Shown: positions 21,718 to 33,670 of the stretch, one piece after another
Layout: every line of letters starts with the position of its first letter
Numbering within the stretch: position 1 is the stretch's first letter
From: Gigaspora margarita
Lineage: Eukaryota; Glomeromycota; Glomeromycetes; Diversisporales; Gigasporaceae
Direction: 5' to 3'
Assembly (NCBI GenBank): GCA_009809945.1
Contig: WTPW01000017.1
Span: forward strand, 47,612-111,611
Length of the DNA stretch: 64,000 bases
Notes under the pieces: generated by a model
Databases searched by the model: none
Told to the model about the DNA's origin: nothing
What the model saw: the letters and a program-made list of their open reading frames with translations, nothing else
Position numbers and translations under genes: made by a program

Positions 21718-22336
21718 TAAGGGCCAAAAAATAAAAATAACTATATATAAAGGCCAATTATATATAAGGGTCCAAATTTTAAAAATATTACAATTAAGGG
21801 CCTAAATTATTATAAATAATCTGATTTAGAAATAAGTTTTAATATTTGAAATTATATAAATATAATTTTCTTTTTATAGTTAAATAAATTACTCTTTACT
21901 TAGTATTTTATTTATTTCTTAGTGTCTTGTATATAAAAATTGTAACTACTTTGGCCAATTTTTAAAGTAAGTAATTTAACTTTTTCTATGAATATAATAA
22001 GTTTTTGTGTTCTAAATATCTTTGATTAATGTATAGTAATCTTCACAAAATGAGATTCATATTTTATGATATTCTTAGACTTATTAGTTTAGAACCACAT
22101 AAATATTATAATATTGATAAATATTGTACTTAATTTAATTAAGTGAAAAAGAGTATAGAATATAAAATGTATAAAGTAGTATATATACACAGTAATGATA
22201 TTCAAAGAACCAACATTATCATAATACAAAGTTACTTTAGTCTTTAATTATAAAATATTTTAAATTTTGGCTTTTCTGTATAATTACTTTTATCTTGGGC
22301 CCTTATTTGTAATTATTTTATTTTTTAGCTCCTAGG
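21718..22336. mobile_element. TIR element family E, copy 1
   Basis: About 90-bp inverted ends built of spaced AAGGGCC units (CTAAGGGCCAAAAAATAAAA at left, TATTTTATTTTTTAGCTCC at right). The 620-bp interior is shared with 26360-26930 including TTTTTGTGTTCTAAATA and AAGAACCA blocks. No transposase. Confidence 0.6.
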
Positions 22337-22734
22337 AGAGCACTATTATCAGCTAATATTTTAGAGAGTAGGATAAAGAAATTATCAGGATTTATATCTC
22401 CGTATAATAAAATTATTATCTCGTTATGAGTGTTCTGTATATTTTTATCAAGTATTTTGCACAGGTAAAAAAATTAGATAACACAATGGCCCTAATCATG
22501 TTATGAGAAATTCACAATATTGATTATATCAAATACATACATTAGTATTAATGGCCCATATGATATATATACATGTTAATTGCTTGCTTGGTAAGTATAA
22601 GTGTGTAAATAAATTTTAGCTTTTAAGGGTATGTGTTATTCATAGTAATAGATTAATTATGAAAATTAGAAATAAATAAAAATCTATTACACATTAATTA
22701 TGCAAATGATTAGAGCTGTGTCATTAATCATTTG
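22337..22734. other. AT-rich spacer
   Basis: No gene. Contains CACATACCCTTAAAAG (inverted, near 22620-22640) shared with 6165-6185. Confidence 0.35.
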
Positions 22735-22862
22735 ATTATTTTTTATTAGAGGTACCTCCTCTCCCCCTCCTTAATATAAATTTGGTCAGGTTCCTATATA
22801 TAATTTCAACATTTTTACCCTCCCTCCCCCTAAAAAATCACCTGATTTTTGTTACTTCCCTT
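22735..22862 (+). repeat. Dispersed repeat, pyrimidine-rich, copy 1
   Basis: Shares AATCACCTGATTTTTGT, CCCCCTAAAAAATCACC and the phrase ATTCCTATATATAATTT with 37262-37400. Confidence 0.6.
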
Positions 22863-24435
22863 AGCTAATTAACTATATTGTCATAACTAATAAAATTTTT
22901 CACATCTGATTACAGCTTTTTGGATATGGCAAAGCTGTTTAAATTTTTTAATAAATCAGCTGTCAATCAATTTGTTTTTCTTTTAAAGAATCGAGTTTCA
23001 TTGTTATATGCATTTTGTATCTTTAAAATTGGATTAACTAAGATATGGATAACATTAATAATAAGCATTAGTGAGTTACTATACAGTATATTGCCAAAAT
23101 AATAAAGTTTGTAACAATATCATAATAGAAATCATAATAATTCTGGCTTGAACAAATTTAATCCTAACCTCATATTGTGATTATTAGAATAGCACACAAG
23201 TTTTGTATAAGAATTTTTAATAGTAATTCATAGTAAAACCACAATAATTTGATCAAAATCAACCTTTAAATGTATTATCTGTCAAATAGGTTTGTAACAG
23301 AATTTTTTATAGTAATTCATGATAGAAATTGCAATGATTTTAATACAAAATAATTCACCTTTTTATCATTACTAGAATAGTGAGTTCTGTAGTGAAATTT
23401 ACAAAATCAAGTTTTATTTGTTATGGGCACTTTGTATTTTTGAAATTGGATTAACTAAGATGTGAATAATATTAATACATTAGTGAGTCATAGTATAGTA
23501 AAGTTTATAATAATAATTACAATGCAAACTAATTAAACCCTAATACTATATTGTGATTATTAGAATAGTGCACAAGTTTTATATAAGAATTTTTAACAGT
23601 AATCCATGATATAAACCAATGCATTATACATTGAGTAGGTTTGTAACAGAATTTTTTTATAGTAATTTATGATAAAAATTATATAATTCTAATACAAAAT
23701 AATTCTTATTATTATGAAATAGTGAGTTTTGTAGTGAATTTTTAAAAATTCTAGTTTTACATTTTGTATCTTTGAAATTGAATTAATTGAGATATAGATA
23801 ATGTTAATAATAAGTGTTAGTGAGTCACATACTGTGTATCACCAAAATAGCAAGGTTTATAACAATATCATGATAAAAATCATAATAATTCCAATATGAA
23901 CTAATTCAACTCAACCCCGTATTGTGATTATTAGAATAGCATGCAAGTTTTTATAAGAATTTTAACAGTATTTTATAACAGAAACCACAATAATTTGATC
24001 AAACTAAATCTTAAAATGTATTATCTGTTGAATAGGTTTGTAACAGAATTTTTTATAGTAATTTATGATAGAAATTACAATGGTTCTAATACAAAATAAT
24101 TCACCTTTTTATTATTACTGAAATAGTGAGTTCTATAGCAAAATTTAAAAAATCAAGTTTTATTCATTATGTGCACTTTGTATCTTTGAAATTGGATTAA
24201 CTGAGATTTGGATAATATTAATGCATTAGTAAGTCACAGAATAGTAAGGTTTATAACAGTAATACATAATAGAAACTATAATAATCCCAATGCGAATAAT
24301 TAGACCCTAATACTGTATTGTGATTGTTAAAATAATGCACAAGTTTTATATGAGAATTTTTAGCAGTAATTCATGATATAAACCAATGTATTATCCATTG
24401 AGTAGGTTTGTAACAGAATTTTTTTTATAGTAATT

Positions 24436-25374
24436 TTTTTTTGGTATTAAGTTGAGCTTTTGCCTTTATCTTTATTAATAAAATGTGTGAGATTCCTCAA
24501 AGAGTTTCTCAGATTACAATTATTAATTATACAAAAATTAAGACTCAGACTATAGATAGAAATTTTCTAACTAATTTATCTGCAACCTAAACCTACCAGA
24601 GTGGTTAAAACTCATTTAGATTTGAATATAGAGAATAGAATTAGTTGGGAAGCTATATTTTATCCAGTTGTATGACCAGATTTCTATTTTTCTAAGTGCT
24701 AAGCCAAAAGGTGAACATGTGCTATTGTTATTTTCATGTTGTTGATCTGGTAAGCCACAAATGCAGCTATAAGTATATAAAGCTCTGTTGTAACAAGAAG
24801 TATATAGAGGTTTGGTAGATATAGTAAGAGATTGGGTAAAGATTGTATAGATTTCCAATGTGCTAAATTTATGCAGTATGGTTTCCATAATTGTTCATGG
24901 ATCCTTTGTGAAATAAGTAAGAGTAGCTTAATAATAGTATTGACTGCATTTTTGTAAGAAGTATGTTGAGATATAATATTGATGAGTGATTTTGGAATAT
25001 AACCCTGAATTGTAGTATAGAAAGTTGTAGTATTAAATAGTGTAAATTGTGTAGAGGAAAGGCAGTAATGAGTTAAAAGATTGTTGCATAGCTGTTGTAG
25101 TTCATTGAGAGATAAATCTGGTAGATCTGAAAAGGAGTATTGTGTAATTATATTTTGGATAATATTTGAAATGCTATTTGAGTTTGGGCAAAATAGCCAA
25201 TAGAATTTGTGATCAGTTTGGTTGCATGTAATGCATGTAGGATGTATATTTGCTGAATTAATAGAAAAAAAATGCGAAAGAGTAGGGAGCATGTGTAGCA
25301 TGCATTTAATGTGAAAAGATTTTTGGGAGCTGAGCTGGTAATTAGTATAGCTGTGAGTGCATTTATGATAGTGG
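24436..25374 (-). mobile_element. LINE 3' fragment, 5'-truncated, inserted in the tandem array
   Basis: Non-LTR retrotransposon end on the minus strand: T-run at the low-coordinate side (poly-A tail), coding remnant, and an exact 17-bp target duplication TTTTTTTTATAGTAATT (24419-24435 and 25375-25391). A second, shorter copy of the same family is at 44031-44512. Confidence 0.85.
24699..25374 (-). pseudogene. C-terminal end of LINE ORF2-type protein
   Basis: About 225 codons open on the minus strand. It includes a zinc-knuckle-like CITCNQTDHKFYWLFC (C-x2-C-x4-H-x6-C), typical of the region after the reverse transcriptase/RNase H in fungal LINEs. Reverse transcriptase itself is absent, so this is a dead 5'-truncated insertion. 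The apparent first codons belong to the flanking array. Confidence 0.65.
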
Positions 25375-25540
25375 TTTTTTTTATAGTAATTCACAATAGA
25401 AATTGTATAATTCTAATACAAAATAATTCTTTATTTATATTATGAAATAGTGAGTTTTGTAGCAGAATTTTTAAAAATTTGAGTTTTATTTGTTATGGGC
25501 ACTTTGTATTGTAAAGGGTCCCACAGACACTTGTATAATA

Positions 25541-25767
25541 TAATATAAATAAAATATATTTATATAATAATATTTTGATGCAGTTTCTAATTTGATACAT
25601 AATGATATCTTATGGACCATTAATCAGGATTACATGACTTGGTATAATTTGATTCATCTCATCAAGATAAATTGAATGGTACCAAAATCATGTGATTATG
25701 ATCAAATAATTCTTTAGACACACTTTTATCCAAAATAACTCAAAGTAGATGTGTATAATTTGATGCT
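25541..25767. repeat. Imperfect foldback
   Basis: AATCATGTGATTATGATC near 25685 pairs with GATTACATGACTTGG near 25630. Weak, AT-rich. Confidence 0.35.
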
Positions 25768-25913
25768 AGTAATGTTTTGTAGTTAATATTATGGGATATA
25801 TCGATCAGAATTGAATAATTTTAGTACCATTTAATTCATCTCATTGAATAGTACTAAATTTATTCAATTATGATTGATATATCCCATAATATTGACTGCA
25901 AAACATTATTGAA
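25768..25913. repeat. Foldback, about 65-bp arms
   Basis: AATGTTTTGTAGTTAATATT / AATATTGACTGCAAAACATT and GGGATATATCGATCA / TGATTGATATATCCC pair across a short centre containing TTCATCTCATTGAA. Confidence 0.6.
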
Positions 25914-26150
25914 TTAGATACTAAATCAATTAGAACATATTTTTAAACAGACTTTAATAAGTGGTATTACATGCTCTTGTAATAGGATTGGGTGATTTTG
26001 GTACATGCAATTTTTCTTGTTATTCGAATTGAATAGTACTAAATTATCCAGCTCTGATTGAACTTATGTAAACTTTGCCTGTGTCAAAATAGGAACTCCT
26101 ACCTTATATATTATTAAAATATAATATTTAATATTGAATAACTTTTGATC

Positions 26151-26365
26151 CACCAGTCCATTTTGGATGTTTAACTAATAAAATGTTTGTCTCAGTGAGA
26201 TGATTCTAATGAGCCCTAACCATTAAATTCTATATTCTATAGACAATTAAGAGTTTTATATATTAGATATGAAATTAATTAATTGTCTATATGATACAAA
26301 TTTTGTTGATATTGAGATCCTATGATTAGAATTTAATGATTTGGACTCATTAGAATTAAGGGTCC
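26151..26365. mobile_element. Foldback family B, copy 1
   Basis: Left arm ATAACTTTTGATCCAC with TGATTCTAATGAG; right arm contains CTCATTAGAATT. Better copy at 44802-45081. Confidence 0.5.
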
Positions 26366-26930
26366 TAATTTATCATAACTGATTATGCTGCAAGTTTTTA
26401 CATTTAAATTTATATAAATAGAATTTTTTTGATAGTTAAACATAATAATTTTTTAATCAGTATTATATTTATTCTCTTAGCTTCTTGCATGTAAAAACTT
26501 TAACACTTTGCCAATTTTAAAGTAATTTAACATCATCTACAAAAACTAATGAGTTTTTGTGGTTCTAAATACCTTTGGTTAATGCATAGTAACTCACCCA
26601 AAATATGATTTATGTTTTTTTAAAGAGTTTGGTATCGGATAGACTTATTAATTAAGAATTGAATAAACATTACATTATGATAAATATCATGCTTAACCTA
26701 GTTGAACTGTTGACTGTATCTCAATTAAAAGAAAGTTTTATTATGCAAAAGACAAATATAAATGTATAAAGCGGAACAATAAGACAATGATAACATTCGA
26801 AGAACCATTATCATCTAAACAAGGTTACTTTGGCTCTTAATTGTAAAAATTTCAAAATTCAGGTCATTAAATGTAATTAGTTCACTTTGAGCCCCTATTT
26901 ATAATTATTTACATTTTTCAGGCCCTTATA
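26366..26930. mobile_element. TIR element family E, copy 2
   Basis: Same interior and AAGGGYCC-bearing ends as 21718-22336, more diverged. Confidence 0.55.
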
Positions 26931-28206
26931 TATATATGTAAAAAATTTACCCACCTGATCTGCGTGAAAATCGTGTGACTGATAAGTTATTTTTGAGATA
27001 CAAGGTAAATAAATTTAGGATGATTTATGTCACTTTTTAATGCCATAAATTATATCGATATCGATAAAACAGTTTTAAAATTTTTATTCTTTTAAATTTA
27101 TTTTTAGCATTTTTTTTTTATTTAATATCATGATAAATCTAAATCTTTAGTTAGGAACGTAAAAATTATTTCATTTATGAGTTACATAAATAATTGACAG
27201 GCATGAGGTTGGAGTACATATTAGACCTTTCATTGGTTTTTTTTTTTTTATTGAATACAAATTATTTCAATCGAGTTTACTAAAGTGCAACGGTGATGTT
27301 CAATGCTCAATTTCTATATCTCAAAACTAAGTACTGTAATAAGGTTGTATTCTAAGTAAAATTCCCAAAAACACTATATTATCTAAAATTGAACTATTAT
27401 ATCTTACTCTGTCTTAACTTATAACTTCAAACTAACCCATATTGTGTTAAACATCACTAGAGTACTTTTAGTATTCTTGATTTTAATAATCACTCAAATA
27501 ATGTAATTTTTGTATATCTTAGTTAATTGGTACGTATTCAATTCAGATCATACTTTCCGATCGTGATTTTACGTGATAACATCGCGCAGCTACGTACGTA
27601 CTTATTTATTATCTCATCTAAACATAGTTACTGTGCAAAAGAACATTTACAACGGATATTCTAAATCTAATATTCAATAAATAAATGAATTATTTAATCA
27701 ACTTATCAGTGAAACTTCAATGTTACATTTTTACGTACGTACGAACTTATAATCAAGATGTTCCTTTTAAAAATTTTCATTAATGTTAAATTTTATATGT
27801 TAAATATAAAACGTTAAATGTTAAATATTGAATGCTAAATAGCATGTTATATATTTAAAGGATAAACACATTAAAATAACAAGTTAATCTGATACCACAA
27901 ATTTCAAACATGAGCGATAATTTATATTCAGAATTTAATATAAATTCAAAAAAGAAAATTAAAAAAGATGTGGTTGTTTTTCTTCAGTATGATATATATT
28001 TCAATATACTTTATCAGTCGAAACTCATTCTCTTAATTTTTTAATGATAAATTTATTTAAATTTATTTTATTATTTTTTTTTTTAATTTATTCAATTCTC
28101 ATTTTATGACAGGTTATGCTGCCAATATTTTGAAGCAATATTTTAAGGACGATAATTCAGTCATCTTTTAAAATCTATGGATGCCAAATAGTTTTTTTTT
28201 ACGTAT
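26931..28206. other. AT-rich spacer with motif copy F
   Basis: No convincing gene. 27553-27606 is motif copy F. An ATG at 27912 opens a 44-codon frame (MSDNLYSEFN...) that might be the first exon of the Sel1 relic downstream, but nothing confirms it. Confidence 0.35.
27553..27606 (+). repeat. Dispersed 47-bp motif, copy F
   Basis: TTCCGATCGTGATTTTACG, then ATCGCGCAGCTACGTACG. Most diverged in its left half. Confidence 0.4.
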
Positions 28207-28460
28207 CATATCGGCGAATTTGCGGAATTGGCCTGAATTGATCTTAAATTGTATCCTCCGTAATACCCCAAATTTTAGTAGCAATTTTTTTTATTATATG
28301 TACATACGCACATATAAAGATAATTTAATGGGTAAATAGATATATTGAATTGTTACCCCTTCATTTATTGACAAAAAGATCGTATTAATTGTTTGGCATT
28401 AAGATTTTGGGTATCAATTTTGAATCAATCCAGGACTAATTCCACAAATCCGCCGATATG
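28207..28460. mobile_element. TIR element, 254 bp
   Basis: About 50-bp inverted ends: CATATCGGCGAATTTGCGG left, ACAAATCCGCCGATATG right; pairing continues through AATTGATCTTAAATT-type sequence. No coding region. Confidence 0.75.
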
Positions 28461-28529
28461 TTTACAAAAATGATATAATTATTAGTGACTATGAAAAAAA
28501 GCTATTTTTGACAGGCATTTGAAATTTGC

Positions 28530-28960
28530 ATAAAGTTGTACTTAATAGTCAAAATAGTCTTTGATTATGTTATCAAGATGGTATAGTATCAATATGAATT
28601 AAGTGCGTGCCTTTAAATGTTATTTAAAAACTGGACTAAACAATCTAGGGCATTGTTATCAAAATGGTATTGGAATTACTAAAGATGACGAAAAAGCTGT
28701 TGAATATTATTTAAAATCTGCTAAAGGTGGTAATTTGTATTGTCAAAATAATCTTGGTCGATGTTTCCAATATGATCGGTGTATTGACAAAGATGAAAAG
28801 AAAACATTCGAGTATTATTTGAAAAATCTGCCGAATCTAGTAATTCTGACTATCAATGGCTTCTTGGAAAATGTTATAAAAGCTATAGGAACTACTAAAA
28901 ATGTAAAAAAAAAACATTGGTTACTGCTAAAAAAAAAAAGGGTATAGAATTTTGCAGAAA
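28530..28960 (+). pseudogene. Sel1-repeat gene relic
   Basis: Reads LCYQDGIV, then LNNLGHCYQNGIGITKDDEK, AVEYYLKSAKGGN, and CQNNLGRCFQYDRC: about three Sel1 repeats. A stop near 28560 and a frame change after about 28830 break it; the other frame continues with SDYQWLLGKCYK. It ends in a run of AAA codons. It is not close to the Sel1-kinase copies in sequence. Confidence 0.65.
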
Positions 28961-29184
28961 CTTGGATTTTTTAAAAATATAACAGCATATATCTAACATC
29001 ACTTCGCCATTTTTTTTAAAAAAACAGCTGTTCGCAGGTTAGGGGTATAAAACATTGGCTGTGAAGAAATCTTTTTTGTTAGAATTTAAAGGGTGGTTTC
29101 ATAAACAAACTTTTGAAATATAAGCGATTTTTTAAAAAAATTTCTTTGTTTTGTTATACAAAGCTAATTGATGATAATAGGAGG

Positions 29185-29436
29185 TATAGATGCTTGACGA
29201 AATTATTTTTGAATTGACGAATAGTTTCGTCATTTTGCGATTATGCCAAAAATTTCATATAAACACCAAGAAATTTTTCTATAAACTTAGNCAGCATACT
29301 NCTTAGAATAATATTCTAATTCAAAATTAATTTCGTCACTAATAATTATAGATCAAAATAATTTCGTCAAGAGTTTCGTCATTTCGTCAGGTTTAATTTC
29401 GTCTACAAATAAAATCAATTTCGTCAAGTATCACTA
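29185..29436. mobile_element. hAT-like element with ATTTCGTCA iterons, 252 bp
   Basis: Exact 8-bp duplication ATAGGAGG (29177-29184, 29437-29444); ends TATAGATGCTTGACG and CGTCAAGTATCACTA. At least six AATTTCGTCA units lie on either strand inside. Two N bases at 29291 and 29301. Confidence 0.75.
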
Positions 29437-29465
29437 ATAGGAGGGGTAAAATTTTACGGGTCCGT

Positions 29466-29770
29466 ATTATTTCGCCGAAAATCACTTCACCGACATAACA
29501 TTTCACCGACAAATATTCACCGACAAGTTCATTTTACCGATAGTTTGTTTCGCCGAAGCTCATTTTACCGACAAGTTTGTTTTTTTAAAAAAGCACACTA
29601 ACTTTAACCCTAATTCTACCCGACCCTACCCTAACCCTAATGACAATGACCAGAATTACTTTGTCGGTGAAATGAGCTTCGGTGAAACAAACTGTCAGTA
29701 AAATGAACTTGTCGGTGAATATTTGTCGGTGAAATGTTATGTCGGTGAAGTGATTGTCGGCGAAATAATT
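29466..29770. mobile_element. Foldback family C, full copy
   Basis: Two 115-bp arms (29466-29580, 29656-29770) around a centre with TAACCCTAATTCTACCC. Each arm is a string of units of the form TTCACCGACAA spaced 10-20 bp. No coding region. Confidence 0.85.
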
Positions 29771-31021
29771 GCCACCCAAATTTTACGTATTATTTTTAAT
29801 ATATAATTATTATATTAGTGAAATTTTTTAATTTTTTATTTTATATTATTATTATTTTTATTCAATGAATAACATATTATTTAATAATATATAAAATTAT
29901 ATTATATCTATATAATAAATATATTATGAGCAATGAAATTATAAGAGAGTTAACAAAAAGAAAAAATCATAATTATTATTATATGTTTAACATATTTTCA
30001 TAATATTTTTATTATATACTAATTTAGATTATATATTAATAATACTGCATTAGATATAATATAAACATATTTAGCAAAAAAACATAGGTTTCTGTAAAGG
30101 AACTCTCAAGGATGAATCTAGCGTTTATATTCGATTTATAATCAGCTAAAAGCGGTTATTTATAAGATCAAAAAATCTTGGAAATTATTTTTAAATGGTG
30201 TTGCAACATCTGTGCATAAAGAAAACTTTTAAATGGTATTAAATCTGTTGATGATTATCTTAATAAGAAAATTTAAAATTGTTAACCTATTTTTACCAAA
30301 TAAGTACTTTTAAATAGTTTAACCAAAGAGTAATTATAAAAAAAATTAAATTATTACCCTATTTTTCCAAATACATAAATACTTTTATATAATTTAACCA
30401 AGGAGTAAAAATAAAATTTGCATTTAATTATGATGTTTGACTAAAGATATTATTTTATTTAATTATATAAAGCTTTTATCCACACATCACAATCAAAATT
30501 TTAGCAATTTTTTGTAAATATATCTAAACTAATATTAGTGAACATTACGACTTATCCACAAATTTCGCATTCTGATTGGTCATTATAAATCTTTTCTCCT
30601 ATTAATAGGAATTTTTGCAAGTTTCAGTACTTTACTAGAAAAAATATTATATAAAATCGAGAATTTTAAATTTTAGAAAAAGTTATTCACAAAATAGTCA
30701 AAATTTTTGGGGGTTTTTTTTATTAATGGGAAAGTAAAATATTTACTACATTATAACTTATAAAAATCATAATTTTTGATAAAATAATATTGTTACAATA
30801 TGCATTTTGATGTAGATTATCAGCTAGTATCGTATCTTTGCCTAATCTGCATTAATGACACCCTGGTTGCGCTTCCACCCTTTATATTATAACAATTATA
30901 ATAATTACAAACTTATTTATTTTTATTAAAATTTAATATTTGATTTTCTTTATTAAAAGGATTAAATGGATCAAATTTATCTAATTACATCTATTTACAA
31001 GATTATGAAACAGATTGTTTG
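29771..31021. other. AT-rich spacer
   Basis: No gene or recognisable element; very AT-rich with AATTATTATT runs around 29800-30060. Confidence 0.4.
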
Positions 31022-32044
31022 TCACATTTCAGCCAATTTTTTATGATAAGTAAAAGCCTTATATTCATCCTGGTCAACACCGATTCCATAAAGATAACAA
31101 TCACCAACCTTTTTTATTGCAATAGCATGATCCATATCAGCAGATTTTTGGTAATAGGTAAATGCTTTATGTTCATCTATGTCAACACCAATTCCATTTT
31201 CATAACAATAACCAACATTTTTTATTGCAATAGCATAACCCATATCAGCAGATTTTTTATAATAGTTAAATGCTTTATCTTCATCTATTTCAACACCAAT
31301 TCCATTTTCATAACAATATCCTACATTATTTATTCCATAAACACCACCCATATCGGCAGATTTTTTAAAATAAATGAATGCCATATCCTCATCCATTTCA
31401 ACTCCAATTCCTCTTTCGTAACAAACACCAACATTATATATTCCACTAACAAAACCCATGTCAGCAGACTTTTGATAAAAAATAAATGCCTTATGTTTAT
31501 TCTCTTCAACACCAATTCCTCGTTCATAACAATAACCAACATTATTTGTTCCAACAATATGACCCATATCGGAAGCTTTTTTATAATTCATAAATCCTTT
31601 TTGTTCATCTTTTTTAACACCAATTCCTCTTTCATAACAAACACCAACGCCGAATATTCCATCAGCAAGTTCCATATCAGCAGACTTTTGATAATAAATG
31701 AATGCTTTATGTTTATTCTTTTTCACCCATTTACCAAAATAATAACACCATGCAAGAAAAATTTGAGCCATAGGATTATTTTGATTATCCAAGCACCAAT
31801 TAATAATATTATCAGGATTTTGCTTCTTATTTTCTAGAAATTGTTCTAATGAGTCCATGACTAAATCCAAATCATCAAATGTTAAATATTTTTCGTTGTA
31901 TATATTATATAATTCTTTAATAATTTCGTTAAAAGAATTATTATCTTTCAAATATAATTGGTTAAAATCATTGGTTATTTGGGTAATTTCATTTGACGAA
32001 CTATCAACTTTTTTTAGATTATTTGTAGTTAGATTGTTTGACAT
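31022..32044 (-). CDS. Sel1-repeat protein, 340 residues
   Basis: Single open exon from ATG 32042-32044 to TGA. A leader of about 100 residues (with NQLYLKDNN and IIKELYNIYNEKYL) is clearly related to the leader of the Sel1-kinase genes. Then come about seven 36-residue Sel1 repeats with consensus VGYCYENGIGVEIDEDKAF. Sel1 repeats fold as helix pairs and act as protein-binding scaffolds; no signal peptide or membrane segment is visible. It stops inside the last repeat, without the YWYQR donor and without a kinase exon within the following kilobase, so it is either a Sel1-only member or a 3'-truncated one. The long antisense open frame on the plus strand is a shadow of the repeat structure. 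Confidence 0.85.
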   Translation of the reverse strand: MSNNLTTNNLKKVDSSSNEITQITNDFNQLYLKDNNSFNEIIKELYNIYNEKYLTFDDLDLVMDSLEQFLENKKQNPDNIINWCLDNQNNPMAQIFLAWCYYFGKWVKKNKHKAFIYYQKSADMELADGIFGVGVCYERGIGVKKDEQKGFMNYKKASDMGHIVGTNNVGYCYERGIGVEENKHKAFIFYQKSADMGFVSGIYNVGVCYERGIGVEMDEDMAFIYFKKSADMGGVYGINNVGYCYENGIGVEIDEDKAFNYYKKSADMGYAIAIKNVGYCYENGIGVDIDEHKAFTYYQKSADMDHAIAIKKVGDCYLYGIGVDQDEYKAFTYHKKLAEM

Positions 32045-32276
32045 TTTTAAAGATCAAGAAAAAAAAAATTTTTGTAACGTTATAAAATGATTCTTAAAAC
32101 TATACCATATTTAGTACTTTATGTCATATGATTCATATGACGCAGCCACTTTTTGCGAGTAATACAACTACTAAAAAGGAAATGTCAATCATGGAGCAAA
32201 ATTTTGATTATTCCGGATCAGTCCGAAATAGAATACGAGCATGTGCATTAATTAAATTAATTCAAATGACGTGACG

Positions 32277-32440
32277 AAATTTATATAAGCACCACTCTAT
32301 CGCTACAATATCTTAACCTATCTTTACGCACTTATTGTAGTTCAGTATTGTACTACCACTTTCTATTAAGTAGTGCTTAGAAATAATTGTTAGTTCTTGG
32401 CGAATTGATTTATTTTAAGTTTTGATCTCCAGGTAAGTTA
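32277..32440 (+). promoter_or_regulatory. Possible promoter with orphan 5' exon
   Basis: TTTATATAAGC at 32280 is a strong TATA-like box, followed about 150 bp later by CTCCAG|GTAAGTTAG, a near-ideal splice donor, on the plus strand. No coding exon follows before the relic at 33035. It may be what is left of a lost gene, or chance. Confidence 0.25.
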
Positions 32441-33034
32441 GCTTTATTTGGAAATTTTATGTTTCATTAATTTCTAACGATCTAAGTGTTTAAATATAAA
32501 CATGAATAATAATTGTATCAAAAAATTTATTTGCTGTTAAATTATATAGTGAAAATAAAGAAAATTCGGAAGTCAAACAAAATAAATTGACTGCTAGAAA
32601 AAAATTTAGTGTTATAATTAGGGTTAATTTTTATTAAATTCATTCATCTAGTGCTATTTATTACATTACATAACTTAGTATATAATTACCGTAAATTACA
32701 AATTTTTTATTAATTATCAAAAGTTTATAAACTTTCTTTAATAGTAAATTAATATTAAAAATCTAAAATTTAATTATATAAAAAAAACTATAATTTTTAT
32801 ATTAAGTTCTTTAAGATCTATTTATCACGAAGCTTTTACGTAAAGAACCCATTTTAGTATATTTAATTACAAGAATATAATCCTTTGTGATTTTATATTG
32901 TGATATTCAATAATATTTTAAAAACGACTGATTCTTGTATCCGATTTCACAGTATGATTTTAACTTCAAGTTTTTTTTTTAAAAAAAGAATAAATAACGA
33001 ATATTTGAACAATACAACATTTGCTTCTTAAATA
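32441..33034. other. AT-rich spacer
   Basis: No supported feature. Confidence 0.4.
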
Positions 33035-33670
33035 AAGTTACTCTTTTATGAATTTTTGAAAATTATCTTTTGATAATGAATTTTTTAAAGTAATGAATAT
33101 TCGATTATAGTTTGTTTGCTTTTTCATCATCCATCCAGTTTTTTTAAACAGTTGCAAAATCACCTTTTCCAATTTCTTAAATGTTTTCAAGTTCATCATA
33201 TGGAATCCATAACAGTTGATATAACTCATAATCCAATATTTTTCAAATCATTATTAAAATCAGGAATTATATAATGTTTCTATTATTTCCATAAATTTAC
33301 TTTTTTCCTGTTATTAATTTAACTTGATTAATGAAATAAATATAATACAACATTCATAAATTATAAATTATTATTACCTTTCTATTCCAAGTCCGTTTTG
33401 ATAACAATCATCAATTTTACACATTCCGTCTAGGTAACCTAGTTTGACATATTTTAGATACCACAAAAATATTTTCTTCTCATCTTTTTTGGTTCCTGTC
33501 CTCATAACAACAACCAAGATTAAATATCCTAATAATTTTATGAATTCAGCAGATCTTTTAAAATATTTAAAAGCTTTACATTCATCCTTTTCAATTCAAT
33601 TCCATTAGCTATTCCAGGAATATTACTTGCGTCTACAGATTTTTGATACCAAAGATTTTTTGGTCGTTTT
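33035..33670 (-). pseudogene. Relic of a Sel1-kinase gene
   Basis: Reading on the minus strand, 33670-33365 holds Sel1 remnants (EKDECKAFKYFKRSAE, DDCYQNGLGIER) ending near a GT donor. 33245-33035 holds the start of the kinase (YELYQLLWIPYDELENI, GKGDFATV) with several stops. The order Sel1 then kinase, the short gap and the joining motif before the glycine loop match the four better copies, so this is an old decayed member of the same fusion family. Confidence 0.6.

Larger units (their letters stand above)
22930..25540 (+). repeat. Long-unit degenerate tandem array
   Basis: About five copies of a 340-420 bp unit. Landmarks: TTTGTATCTTTGAAATTGG at about 23012, 23430, 23767, 24178 and (cut short) 25505; AGGTTTGTAACAGAATTTTT; GTGATTATTAGAATAG. 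A LINE fragment interrupts the fourth unit. A diverged copy is at 41140-42070. No coding potential. Confidence 0.7.

Noticed and set aside
31019-31837. 272-codon open frame on the plus strand
   Set aside because: It is the antisense shadow of the Sel1 repeats; the minus-strand frame has the family consensus and a proper start.
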